Below are positions 50,814-59,189 of a DNA stretch of 64,000 bases, piece after piece. The stretch is from NCBI RefSeq assembly GCF_002900965.1, contig NZ_PJOM01000002.1, forward strand, positions 1,054,001 to 1,118,000, read 5' to 3'. The stretch's first letter is position 1, and the number at the start of each line of letters is the position of its first letter. Origin of the DNA: Pseudotabrizicola formosa. Its GTDB lineage: Bacteria > Pseudomonadota > Alphaproteobacteria > Rhodobacterales > Rhodobacteraceae. The position numbers and the translations under genes are program-made. Below the pieces are notes generated by a model, which saw only the letters and a list, made by a program, of their open reading frames with translations, searched no databases and was not told where the DNA came from.

Positions 50814-51989
50814 TCAGGCCGTCACATCCTGCTTGTACAGCCAGTCAAACCGCTTGAGCGCCGCCCCCGGTGCAACCACCGCCCCCAACCGCAGGCCCAG
50901 ATGCGCGATGCCGCGCGCCGGACCCGACAGGTGATACAGCCGCGCATTGGTATTGGCCGCCGCCACAGTGCGGGCACAGCGCGGCAAGCGCGCGGCCTGA
51001 TAGGCCGCCAGCCCTGCCGCCAGGCTGTCATGCGTGGCGAGGCAATCGGCCAGCACCCAGGCATCTTCCAGCGCCATGCAGGCCCCCTGGGCCAGAAACG
51101 GCAGCGTCGGATGGGCCGCATCGCCCATTATGACCGCAGCCCCCTCATCCTGCAGCGCAAACCATTGCTTTGCCACCGGATGCCGGAACAACCCCCACAG
51201 CCAGACATCCTCGACCTGGTCCAGCCACCCGCGCACGCGCGGCGAAAATCCCTCGAAGGCCAGCTTCATATCCATGCTGTCATCGCGGATGGTCCAGCCT
51301 TCCTCCACCCAGGCCCGACGCTCTTCCACCGCCACGATGTTGCGCAAGGCGCCGCCACGCAGCGGATAGCTGACCAGATGCCGCCCCGGTGCCATATGCA
51401 CCTCGGCCCGGTTTTCCACGCCCGGCGCCTCGGGGATCAGCGCGCGCCAGGCCACCTGATGGGTGAAGAACGGGGCCACCTTGCCGCTCAGCGCCGCGCG
51501 CAGGGTCGAGTGCAGCCCATCCGCCCCGATCAGCAGATCGCACTCCCCCGTTGCACCTTGTGCGTTGTGCCAGCGGGGTCGCGCCCCGGCCAGGTCGACA
51601 GAGGCAATCTTTTGCAGCAGGCGCAGTTCGACCCCGGCCTCGCGCGCGCCGTCCAGCAAGAGCGCGATCAGATCGGCGCGGTGCACGAAGTGATAGCCGC
51701 CCGCCGCGCCCGACACATCCAGCCGTGTCACCAGATCCCCTGATGGCCCGTCGCGCAACTCGACCGCCAACGCGCGTGTCGAGGCTGCCGCCAGCGCATC
51801 GCCCAGGCCCAGAGCGCGCAGCACCGCCGCACCGTTCGGGCTGATCTGCAGGCCCGCCCCCACCTCGCGGATGGCATCGGCCTGCTCCAGCACCACCACC
51901 TGTGCCCCACGCATTGCCAGAGCGCGCGCGACCGCAAGCCCGGCCACGCCGCCACCCAGAACCGTCACGCTTTGCCCGATCAGGCTCAT
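50814..51989 (-). CDS. FAD-dependent aromatic monooxygenase (salicylate/3-hydroxybenzoate hydroxylase-like)
   Basis: 391-residue group A flavin monooxygenase. The FAD motif is VTVLGGGVAGLAVARALAMRG, the DG motif is CDLLIGADGLHSTLR, and the GD motif is AAVIMGDAAHPTLPFLAQGA, all in order. VAWRALIP and the LWGLFRHP segment resemble salicylate and 3-hydroxybenzoate hydroxylases. No ring-cleavage genes are nearby, so the substrate is open. It is convergent with doeD and ends 37 bp from it. Confidence 0.82.
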   Translation of the reverse strand: MSLIGQSVTVLGGGVAGLAVARALAMRGAQVVVLEQADAIREVGAGLQISPNGAAVLRALGLGDALAAASTRALAVELRDGPSGDLVTRLDVSGAAGGYHFVHRADLIALLLDGAREAGVELRLLQKIASVDLAGARPRWHNAQGATGECDLLIGADGLHSTLRAALSGKVAPFFTHQVAWRALIPEAPGVENRAEVHMAPGRHLVSYPLRGGALRNIVAVEERRAWVEEGWTIRDDSMDMKLAFEGFSPRVRGWLDQVEDVWLWGLFRHPVAKQWFALQDEGAAVIMGDAAHPTLPFLAQGACMALEDAWVLADCLATHDSLAAGLAAYQAARLPRCARTVAAANTNARLYHLSGPARGIAHLGLRLGAVVAPGAALKRFDWLYKQDVTA

Positions 51990-52013
51990 CCGCCTCTCCC
52001 CCGTCTTTCAATG

Positions 52014-52041
52014 CAAAAACGCCGGACCCTCGGCCCGGCGT
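52014..52041 (-). terminator. Terminator after dksA
   Basis: On the minus strand, ACGCCGG (52041-52035) pairs with CCGGCGT (52025-52019), followed by TTTTTG. It lies 47 bp downstream of the dksA stop. Confidence 0.75.
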
Positions 52042-52087
52042 CATGTCTTCGTCGGCCCACAGGAGACCAGCAAATCTTGCGACGGGC

Positions 52088-52510
52088 CTAATCCTCGCGG
52101 TGGACCTTTTCCCGACGCTCGTGCTTTTCCTGCGCTTCCAGCGTCATCGTCGCAATCGGCCGCGCATCCAGCCGTTTCAGGCTGATCGGCTCGCCGGTCA
52201 TCTCGCAATAGCCGAATTCGCCATTGTCGATCCGGCGCAGCGCGGCTTCGATCTTGGAAATCAGCTTGCGCTGACGGTCGCGGGTGCGAAGTTCCAGCGC
52301 GCGGTCGGTTTCTTCCGAGGCGCGGTCGGCCAGATCGGGCACATTGCGCCCGCTTTCGGTCAGGTTGCCAAGGGTTTCCGCGCTTTGATCCATCAGCTCC
52401 TGCTTCCAGGTCACCAGCTTGCGGCGGAAATACTCCAGCTGCCGGTCATTCATGAAAGGTTCACTCTCGGCGGGACGATAATCATCCGGGAGGAAGGCTT
52501 CTGGCTTCAT
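52088..52510 (-). CDS. dksA: RNA polymerase-binding transcription factor DksA
   Basis: 140 residues. The coiled-coil region (QLEYFRRKLVTWKQELMDQS to LELRTRDRQRKLISKIEAAL) and the globular end (GEFGYCEMTGEPISLKRLDA) are typical; the DxxDxA tip is seen in VPDLADRAS. Only one of the four zinc cysteines of E. coli DksA remains. I recall the same in the DksA of Rhodobacter sphaeroides. DksA works with ppGpp in the stringent response. The ATG at 52510 follows GAGAGTGCTGCG. Confidence 0.9.
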   Translation of the reverse strand: MKPEAFLPDDYRPAESEPFMNDRQLEYFRRKLVTWKQELMDQSAETLGNLTESGRNVPDLADRASEETDRALELRTRDRQRKLISKIEAALRRIDNGEFGYCEMTGEPISLKRLDARPIATMTLEAQEKHERREKVHRED

Positions 52511-52683
52511 CGCAGCACTCTCCAGTTGGTCGGATCGCACAGACAGGCGGGCTTTCTGTCGTTGCGCACTCCTGTTGGCGCAGCACCTAGCTCTTTTCGC
52601 AGCCGTTGTCACTAGCTGTTGCGAGAATTTGTGGTCGCAGATAGCCTGCACGCCACCTTCCCGCAGCAAGAGCAAATCCCGCA

Positions 52684-53523
52684 ATGACCTTTACCTCGAC
52701 TCAGAGCTATGTCGCCACCAAAGATCTGACCGTGGCGGTCAATGCTGCCGTCACCCTGCAACGGCCGCTGCTGGTCAAGGGGGAGCCCGGCACCGGCAAG
52801 ACCGAACTGGCCCGGCAGGTGGCGGCGTCCCTGGGGATGGAATTGATTGAATGGCATGTGAAATCAACGACAAAGGCGCAGCAGGGCCTGTATGAATACG
52901 ACGCCGTCAGCCGGCTGCGCGACAGCCAGCTTGGCGATGCGCGCGTGCATGATGTGGCCAATTACATCCGCAAGGGCAAGCTTTGGCAGGCCTTTGCCGC
53001 ACCCGCGCGGGTTGTGTTGCTGATCGACGAGGTGGACAAGGCCGATATCGAATTTCCGAACGATCTGTTGCAGGAACTGGATCGAATGGAGTTTCACGTC
53101 TATGAAACCGGGCAAACCGTCCGCGCGCTGCATCGGCCCGTGGTCATCATCACCTCGAACAACGAAAAAGAACTGCCTGATGCCTTTCTGCGCCGGTGCT
53201 TTTTCCATTACATCCGCTTCCCCGATCCCGAGACCTTGCGTGCCATTGTGTCGCTGCACTTCCCCCAGATCAAAGAGGCGCTGCTGACCACGGCGCTGAC
53301 GCAGTTTTACGACATCCGCGAGACGCCGGGGCTGAAGAAAAAACCATCAACCTCCGAGGTGCTCGATTGGCTCAAACTGCTGCTGGCCGAAGATCTGAGC
53401 CCGGAAGATCTGCGCGGTGACGCGAAATCTGCCTTGCCAAAACTGCACGGCGCCTTGCTCAAGACCGAGCAGGACGTGCAGCTGTTCGAACGCCTCGCCT
53501 TTTTGTCGCGCAGCACCCGCTAG
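52684..53523 (+). CDS. MoxR-family AAA+ ATPase
   Basis: 279 residues. Walker A LLVKGEPGTGKTELARQ, Walker B VVLLIDEVDKADIEFPNDLLQELDRMEF, sensor 1 VVIITSNNEKELPDAFLRRCFFHYI. It is a MoxR-type chaperone ATPase that works with VWA-domain proteins on protein maturation. A VWA protein of the matching kind is encoded at 55370, separated by a lipoprotein and a tiny membrane protein. It is divergent from dksA. Confidence 0.9.
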   Translation: MTFTSTQSYVATKDLTVAVNAAVTLQRPLLVKGEPGTGKTELARQVAASLGMELIEWHVKSTTKAQQGLYEYDAVSRLRDSQLGDARVHDVANYIRKGKLWQAFAAPARVVLLIDEVDKADIEFPNDLLQELDRMEFHVYETGQTVRALHRPVVIITSNNEKELPDAFLRRCFFHYIRFPDPETLRAIVSLHFPQIKEALLTTALTQFYDIRETPGLKKKPSTSEVLDWLKLLLAEDLSPEDLRGDAKSALPKLHGALLKTEQDVQLFERLAFLSRSTR

Positions 53524-53769
53524 GCCTTTGCGTCGATCCGCGTCTCATAGCTGTTCCGCCGGGGCGCGCGGGATTTTTTAAATGCCCGATCAGTCCTGCC
53601 CCTCCCCCACCGGCGGCAAGGCGGCAAGGGTCAGCTACATCGCGCGCCGCGGGGCTGACACATGCGGCGTCATTGCGTTGACACGCCGCCGCCCCTTTGC
53701 CGACAAAGGGGGCTGATCTTCCCTTGCTGTCTGCACTCTGCCGTCCCTTTTGTCACAGGTCGCCCTGCC

Positions 53770-55137
53770 ATGCGTCTTCCCATGCTGCTCGCCGCCCTTG
53801 CCATCGGCCTTACCGGCTGCGCGCCAGCACCCGGCTCTGACGTCAGCAAGGCCGCGTTCAACCCACCCCTTGCCCTGCCCGGCCCTGTCCCCTTGCGCAG
53901 CTTTGCACCCACGCAGGCACCTGCGGCGCAGCGCAGCAATGCCGAGATGGCGCAGGATTTTCTCGACCTGAATTTCCGCATGGAAAGCGGGCGCAGCCTG
54001 CCCGTGCTGACCCGGTTCGAAACACCTGTCACCGTGGCGCTGACTGGCCATGTTCCTGCCAGCGCGCAGAGCGATTTGTCAGCGCTGCTGTCCCGGTTGC
54101 AGAGCGAGGCCGGCCTTGCGATCCGCCAGACCAATGGCCCCGCCGCGATCACCCTTGATTTTCAGCCCAGATCCGCCCTGTCGCGCGCTGTTCCCTCTGC
54201 GGCCTGTTTCGTGGTGCCGAACGTGACAGGGCTGGCCGATTACCGCAAAAAGCGGGGAAGCGCCGCAGTGGACTGGGGCCGGCTGCCCAGTCGCACGCAG
54301 ATTGCCGTCATGCTGGCGTCGGATTCCAGCCCGCAAGAGCTGCGCGATTGTCTGCATGAAGAACTGGCGCAGGCGCTGGGTCCGCTCAACGACCTGTTCC
54401 GCCTGCCCGATTCCGTGTTCAACGATGACAATTTCCATTCGGTTCTGACCGGCTTCGACATGCTGATGCTGCGTGTTCACTACGATTCTGCGCTGCGGTC
54501 GGGGATGACAGAGGCGCAGGTGGCCGCACGGCTGCCCGCGATCCTTGCCCGCCTGAACCCCGCCGGACAAAATGTCGCGGGGCGCCCCAAGGGCATCAGC
54601 CCGCGCGCCTTCCTTTCGGCAACCCAGACCGCTTTTGGCGCCAATGCCGGCGCGCGGGCCAGTGGCGCGGCCCGCATGCTGACACTCGCGCGGGCGGAAG
54701 GCTGGACCGATGGCCGTCTGGCCTTCAGCCTTTATGCCCAGGGCCGCGCCCTGACCGCGCGCGACAGCGTCGCCGCGACCGAGGCCTATGCGCAGGCGGC
54801 GCAGATCTGGCGCAGCCTGCCCGGCGGCCAGATCCATGCCGCCCATGTCGATATGCAGCTGGCCGCCTTCGCCCTGTCATCGGGGCAGGATGACGCCGTG
54901 CTGTTCCTGACCTCCCGCGCCCTGCCGGTTGCGCGCAGCCACCAGAACGCATCTTTGCTGGCGTCGCTGCTGGCGATGCAGGCCGAAGCATTGGGCAGGC
55001 TTGGCCGCGGGGCGGAGGCACGGTTGGCGCGTCTCGACAGTTTGGCTTGGGCACGCTATGCGTTCGGCTCGGAAGATAAGGTGCGGGCCCGGATGGCGGA
55101 TATCGCGGCCCTGGCCCGGCGCGGCGCACGGGGCTAA
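53770..55137 (+). CDS. DUF2927 domain lipoprotein
   Basis: 455 residues. The N-terminus MRLPMLLAALAIGLTGCAPA is a lipoprotein signal with lipobox LTGC, so it should be anchored at the membrane. The middle part (DFLDLNFRMESGRSLPVLTRF ... HEELAQALGPLNDLFRLPDSVFNDDNFHSVLTGFDMLMLRVHYD) is DUF2927, with an HEELAQ metallopeptidase-like helix. The C-terminal third is helical, possibly TPR-like. The function is unknown. The start was chosen at 53770 because it gives a proper lipoprotein signal. Confidence 0.78.
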   Translation: MRLPMLLAALAIGLTGCAPAPGSDVSKAAFNPPLALPGPVPLRSFAPTQAPAAQRSNAEMAQDFLDLNFRMESGRSLPVLTRFETPVTVALTGHVPASAQSDLSALLSRLQSEAGLAIRQTNGPAAITLDFQPRSALSRAVPSAACFVVPNVTGLADYRKKRGSAAVDWGRLPSRTQIAVMLASDSSPQELRDCLHEELAQALGPLNDLFRLPDSVFNDDNFHSVLTGFDMLMLRVHYDSALRSGMTEAQVAARLPAILARLNPAGQNVAGRPKGISPRAFLSATQTAFGANAGARASGAARMLTLARAEGWTDGRLAFSLYAQGRALTARDSVAATEAYAQAAQIWRSLPGGQIHAAHVDMQLAAFALSSGQDDAVLFLTSRALPVARSHQNASLLASLLAMQAEALGRLGRGAEARLARLDSLAWARYAFGSEDKVRARMADIAALARRGARG

Positions 55138-55175
55138 GGCGGGACCGCCCCCGGACAGCAGGCAAGGGAAAGCGG

Positions 55176-55343
55176 ATGATCGTTCTGGCGGGTTTGGTCC
55201 TTGGGGTCGTGTTGGGGGCCTATACCGCGCGCAAACGCGGCGGCAACCGGCTGGACATGGCACAATATGCTGCAGGCTATGCCATCGCGCTGATGCTGTT
55301 GGGCCTGTTCGTGACCATTTTCATAGAGCGCGCCTTATCCTGA
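55176..55343 (+). CDS. Small membrane protein, hypothetical (55 aa)
   Basis: 55 residues with two hydrophobic helices (MIVLAGLVLGVVLGAYTA and YAAGYAIALMLLGLFVTIFI) joined by a basic loop (RKRGGNRLD). AAGGGAAAGCGG precedes the ATG. It sits between the DUF2927 lipoprotein and the VWA gene on the same strand, 38 and 26 bp away, so is likely cotranscribed. No known family function. Confidence 0.65.
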   Translation: MIVLAGLVLGVVLGAYTARKRGGNRLDMAQYAAGYAIALMLLGLFVTIFIERALS

Positions 55344-55369
55344 TGCCCGGCGTGCGGAAAGGCTGAGCG

Positions 55370-56551
55370 ATGTTCCTGCCGTTCTTCGACTGCCTTCGAA
55401 AAACCGGCGTTCCGGTGTCCTTGCGCGAATATCTGGGCTTTCTGGAGGGCATGGCGGCAGGGCTTGCCACCTACGATGCCGATGCGTTTTATTACCTTGC
55501 CCGCACGGCGATGGTGAAGGATGAACGCCACATCGACCGGTTCGACCGCGCCTTTGCAGCCAGTTTCCAAGGGCTGGAGCAGATCACCCCAGAACAGGTG
55601 CTGGACGCCATAGACCTGCCGCGCGCCTGGCTGGAAAAGCTGGCCGAAAGGCACCTGACGGCCGCAGAACGCGCGGAAATTCAGGCGCTAGGCGGTTTTG
55701 ACGCGCTGATGGAGACGCTGAAGAAACGGCTGCAAGAGCAGACGGGCCGCCATCAGGGCGGTAGCAAATGGATCGGCACTGCCGGCACCTCGCCGTTCGG
55801 GGCCTATGGCTACAACCCCGAAGGCGTGCGCATCGGGCAGCACGAAAGCCGCCACAAAAGCGCGGTCAAGGTCTGGGACAAGCGCGAATTCCGCAACCTG
55901 GATGACAAGGCCGAGCTTGGCACCCGCAGCATCAAGATCGCGCTGCGCAACCTGCGCCGATGGGCCCGCGATGGGGCAGCGCAGGAATTTGATCTTGATG
56001 GCACGATTCAGTCCACCGCGCGCTCGGGCTTTTTGGATGTGCAGACCCGGGCCGAACGGCGCAATGCGGTCAAGGTGCTGATCTTTTTTGACATCGGCGG
56101 CAGCATGGACCCCTATGTGCGGGTGATGGAAGAGCTGTTTTCTGCCGCGCGGTCAGAGTTCAAACACCTTGTCCCGTTCTATTTCCACAACTGCCTGTAC
56201 GAAGGCGTCTGGCGTGACAATGCCCGCCGCTGGGACGCGCAGACCCCCACTTGGGATGTGCTGCGCAGCTATGGCCCGAACTACCGGTGCATCTTTGTCG
56301 GCGACGCGGCCATGTCCCCCTATGAGATCTTGCACCCCGGAGGTGCGAATGAACACTGGAACCCGGAATCCGGCCAGGTCTGGCTGGAACGCGCCTGTGC
56401 GCAGTGGCCGCAGCATCTGTGGATCAACCCGGTGGCTGAGGCGCATTGGTCCTATACCCAATCCACCCAGTTGATTTCGAGCATTTTCGCGGGCCGCATG
56501 GTGCCGATGACCATTGAGGGCCTGACCCGGGGCATCAGGCTGATCCGATGA
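55370..56551 (+). CDS. VWA (CoxE-like) domain protein
   Basis: 393 residues. The N-terminal helical part (MFLPFFDCLRKTGVPVSLRE) is common to VWA partners of MoxR. The von Willebrand A-like domain has VLIFFDIGGSMDPYVRVMEELF, where the MIDAS motif is DxGxS instead of the usual DxSxS, then FYFHNCLYEGVW and IFVGDAAMSPYE. These proteins act with MoxR ATPases. Its end overlaps the next gene by 4 bp. Confidence 0.85.
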   Translation: MFLPFFDCLRKTGVPVSLREYLGFLEGMAAGLATYDADAFYYLARTAMVKDERHIDRFDRAFAASFQGLEQITPEQVLDAIDLPRAWLEKLAERHLTAAERAEIQALGGFDALMETLKKRLQEQTGRHQGGSKWIGTAGTSPFGAYGYNPEGVRIGQHESRHKSAVKVWDKREFRNLDDKAELGTRSIKIALRNLRRWARDGAAQEFDLDGTIQSTARSGFLDVQTRAERRNAVKVLIFFDIGGSMDPYVRVMEELFSAARSEFKHLVPFYFHNCLYEGVWRDNARRWDAQTPTWDVLRSYGPNYRCIFVGDAAMSPYEILHPGGANEHWNPESGQVWLERACAQWPQHLWINPVAEAHWSYTQSTQLISSIFAGRMVPMTIEGLTRGIRLIR

Positions 56552-56901
56552 CCCTGCTGCGCCGCCATCCGCTTCTGGCCAGCCTCTTCGCCCTGGCCCT
56601 GATCCTGACACTGGTGTTTGCCGGCCGCTTCGTGGCGCAGGTGATCTATTGGTCCGACCCGGCGCGGCAGGAGCAGGATGTCGAAGGCTGGATGACCCTG
56701 CGCTATATTGCCCGCAGCTGGCAGTTGCCGCCGCGCGATCTGTATGACGCTGCGGGACTGCCCGGCCCGACGCGGCGCCAGCCGATGACGCTGGAACAAC
56801 TGGCCGAAGACCGCGGCATCCCCTTGCCCACCCTGATTGCCGAGGTCGAGGCGGCCATCGACCGCCTGACCGAAGCGCGCGACGGGGTGGCGGCACCGTG
56901 A
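56548..56901 (+). CDS. Membrane-anchored hypothetical protein (117 aa)
   Basis: 117 residues. An N-terminal membrane helix (LLASLFALALILTLVFAGRFV) is followed by a soluble part (GWMTLRYIARSWQLPPRDLY, then TLEQLAEDRGIPLPTLIAEV). The soluble part resembles a small helical domain of unknown function that recurs in Rhodobacteraceae. It overlaps the VWA gene (ATGA) and the DedA gene (GTGA), so it is in the same operon. Confidence 0.7.
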   Translation: MTLLRRHPLLASLFALALILTLVFAGRFVAQVIYWSDPARQEQDVEGWMTLRYIARSWQLPPRDLYDAAGLPGPTRRQPMTLEQLAEDRGIPLPTLIAEVEAAIDRLTEARDGVAAP

Positions 56902-57488
56902 CCGATTGGATGCTTTCTGCCGTGCCGACCTATGGGCCCTGGCTGGTGGCGCTGGTCACATTCTTGTCCTGTGTCGGGGTGCCGGTGCCTGCGTCGATGC
57001 TGATGCTGGCCGCAGGGGGCTTTGCCGCCGCCGGTGATCTGGAGGTCTGGCAGGTGGCATTCGCCGCGCTGCTGGGCGCGGGGGTCGGCGACCAGACCGC
57101 CTATTGGGCGGCGCGCAAGGGGGGTGCCCCGCTGGTCGACCGCATTGCCACCGGTGCCCGGGAACAGCTGCTGGACCGTGCCCGCGCCCAGGTGGCCGCC
57201 CGGGGCACATTGGCGGTGTTCCTCACCCGCTGGCTGATCAGCCCGCTTGCGCCCTATGCCAACCTGATCGCCGGGGCCAGCCGCATGCGCTGGCTGCCCT
57301 TTGCATCCGCCGCCGTTGCAGGAGAACTGGTCTGGGTGGGCGTCTATGTCGGTGCAGGCTATACCTTTGGCGACAATCTGGAAGCTGCGACCGAATTCGC
57401 CGGGTCAATCGTTGGATTTCTGGCCGCAGGGGCCATCGCCGCCGCGCTTGGCTGGTGGCTGTGGCATTTGGCCAAACGCGGTGAGTGA
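56898..57488 (+). CDS. DedA family membrane protein
   Basis: 196 residues. The DedA/SNARE-associated domain shows LVALVTFLSCVGVPVPASMLMLAAGGFAA, GAGVGDQTAYWAARKGG and FLTRWLISPLAPYANLIAGAS, with the conserved Arg and Pro. Five to six membrane helices are seen. DedA proteins support membrane lipid homeostasis and proton-motive-force-dependent processes. The GTG start at 56898 overlaps the previous stop. Confidence 0.85.
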   Translation: MTDWMLSAVPTYGPWLVALVTFLSCVGVPVPASMLMLAAGGFAAAGDLEVWQVAFAALLGAGVGDQTAYWAARKGGAPLVDRIATGAREQLLDRARAQVAARGTLAVFLTRWLISPLAPYANLIAGASRMRWLPFASAAVAGELVWVGVYVGAGYTFGDNLEAATEFAGSIVGFLAAGAIAAALGWWLWHLAKRGE

Positions 57489-57527
57489 CCCTTTCCCTTT
57501 GCCGCGCCCCGCCCCATATTCCAAAGC

Positions 57528-58214
57528 ATGATCAAATTCCTGCCCATCCTCCTTGCCATCGGATACGCCCTTCTCATGTGGCGGTTCTCGGTCTGGCGTA
57601 CGGGGAAGATGCTCGACAGCCAAAGCCAGCCCCTGACCGACCCTGCCATCACCCGCCTGGCCGACCGGATGGCACAGGCGCTGGAGATTCCCACCATCAA
57701 GGTCAACGTGTTCGAGATTGACGCCGTCAACGGCCTTGCCGCCCCCGACGGCCGCATTTTCCTCACCCGCGGCTTTATGAACCGCAAGGCCCGTGGCGAG
57801 GTCAGCGCCGAAGAACTGGCCAGTGTCATCGCGCATGAACTGGGGCATGTGGCCTTGGGCCACACCCGCCGCCGGATGATCGACTTCACCGGGCAGAATG
57901 CCGTGTTCGTGATGCTGTCGGCGCTGCTCAACCGATTCATTCCAGTGCTGGGGGTCTGGATTGCCAACCTGATCTCCACCGCGCTGATGGCCCGCATGTC
58001 GCGCCGCGATGAATTCGAGGCAGATGCCTATGCCTCGGCCCTGCTGGTCAAGGCGGGCATTGGCACGGCGCCGCAAAAATCGCTGTTCCGCAAACTGGAA
58101 GCATTGACCAATACATCAGGCCCGGGCGTGCCGGCCTGGCTGCTCAGCCACCCCCGCACGGATGACCGCATCAGGGCGATCGAGGCGGCGGAAATCCGTT
58201 GGCAAGCCCGCTGA
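57528..58214 (+). CDS. M48-family zinc metalloprotease (HtpX-like)
   Basis: 228 residues. The zinc site is SVIAHELGHVALGH (HExxH) with the third ligand Glu in RRDEFEADAYA. An N-terminal membrane helix (FLPILLAIGYALLMWRFSVW) and a hydrophobic middle region (FVMLSALLNRFIPVLGVWIANL) anchor it. The end WLLSHPRTDDRIRAI is typical. M48 proteases remove damaged membrane proteins. The protein is shorter than E. coli HtpX. Confidence 0.85.
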   Translation: MIKFLPILLAIGYALLMWRFSVWRTGKMLDSQSQPLTDPAITRLADRMAQALEIPTIKVNVFEIDAVNGLAAPDGRIFLTRGFMNRKARGEVSAEELASVIAHELGHVALGHTRRRMIDFTGQNAVFVMLSALLNRFIPVLGVWIANLISTALMARMSRRDEFEADAYASALLVKAGIGTAPQKSLFRKLEALTNTSGPGVPAWLLSHPRTDDRIRAIEAAEIRWQAR

Positions 58215-58227
58215 CCGTTGTTTTGAT

Positions 58228-58252
58228 GGAACCCATGGCCGGGTCTTGCGTT
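58228..58252 (+). promoter_or_regulatory. EcfG promoter
   Basis: GGAAC (58228-58232), 16 bp, CGTT (58249-58252), an exact consensus match, 36 bp before the next start at 58288. Confidence 0.75.
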
Positions 58253-58287
58253 GCCTCTGTGTAATTTGACACTCTACAGGAGGCCTT

Positions 58288-58614
58288 ATGTCCGCCCCGC
58301 AAACCAATATCGAAAAACAGAAGCGCCGTCACCGCGGCCCGCTGATCGGGATGATCGTCGTGGTCCTTGCCGTCGGCCTCTACTATCTGTGGTGGGTCGG
58401 CTACGAAGTCTCGGAATCTAATCCGCCGCAGGGCGAACAGACCCAGATCGACAGCCGCACCGGCCAGACAACGGACCCCGCCCCATCGGCAACCGAAGCC
58501 GAATCGGCACTGGTGCCGCGGGCCGAACAGTCATCGCCCGGCGTACCGGCGCAGAATGTTGACCCGCTCACGCCCGCCGATGTTCCGGCAGTGGATGCTC
58601 CGCCGGCAGAGTAA
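58288..58614 (+). CDS. Stress-induced single-helix membrane protein, hypothetical (108 aa)
   Basis: 108 residues. A short basic N-terminus (IEKQKRRHRGP) is followed by one membrane helix (LIGMIVVVLAVGLYYLWWVG) and an acidic, Pro/Ser/Thr-rich tail that is probably disordered and outside the membrane. The start follows AGGAGGCCTT. Its direct position behind an exact EcfG promoter suggests it belongs to the general stress regulon. No known family. Confidence 0.75.
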   Translation: MSAPQTNIEKQKRRHRGPLIGMIVVVLAVGLYYLWWVGYEVSESNPPQGEQTQIDSRTGQTTDPAPSATEAESALVPRAEQSSPGVPAQNVDPLTPADVPAVDAPPAE

Positions 58615-58628
58615 TCTTTCGCATGGGT

Positions 58629-59189
58629 TTAGACCCCTGCCCTGTCCAATGCCTTTGCCAACCGGTTCAGCCGCGCCCGCTTCAACAGCGATGTGCGGCT
58701 GAACGTTTGTCCTGCCAGCCGGCAGGCGGTCGCGTGGACATCTTCTACAACCTGCGCCACGTCCTGCGGGTTGTGCGACCAAAACTCCCACAACATCCCA
58801 TCGGGATCGCGCCGCTCCACCCCTTCTTCGGCCAGCAGTTGGCGCGGAAAATCCATGGCGTTGAAGGTGATGATACAGTCGGCCGATCCACCGATGGCCA
58901 CCGCAAGCACATGCACATCATCAGGGTCCGGTAGCATCAGCCGGGCCTCGATCTCTGGCCGCTCGCGCAGCATCGCCGCCGGAAAGCGCGCCCGCAACAG
59001 TGCCGCCTCCCCCTCCGCCACAGCCTGCTGCACCGGCCCCAGCTTGGCCGTCGCCCGCACCCATTCGCGCAGGATGCGTTCGGAAAACAAAGGCTCGTAC
59101 AGCCCCGCCGCAGCACATCCCATCAGGATCTCCCGCAGCACGGTCGGATAGAGCACGCAGGCGTCCAGAACCGCCCGCAAGCGCGTCAC
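58629..59189 (-). CDS. PIN-domain protein (RSP_2648-like)
   Basis: 186 residues. The PIN nuclease acidic residues are visible in VLDACVLYPTVLR, the ERILREWVRATAKLG region and LPDPDDVHVLAVAIGGSADCIITFNAMDF. A C-terminal helical tail extends it. I recall this family as RSP_2648-type PIN proteins of Rhodobacterales. No antitoxin is encoded beside it. GTG 59189 overlaps the stop of the upstream methyltransferase gene (GTGA), which sets the start. Confidence 0.78.
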   Translation of the reverse strand: MTRLRAVLDACVLYPTVLREILMGCAAAGLYEPLFSERILREWVRATAKLGPVQQAVAEGEAALLRARFPAAMLRERPEIEARLMLPDPDDVHVLAVAIGGSADCIITFNAMDFPRQLLAEEGVERRDPDGMLWEFWSHNPQDVAQVVEDVHATACRLAGQTFSRTSLLKRARLNRLAKALDRAGV

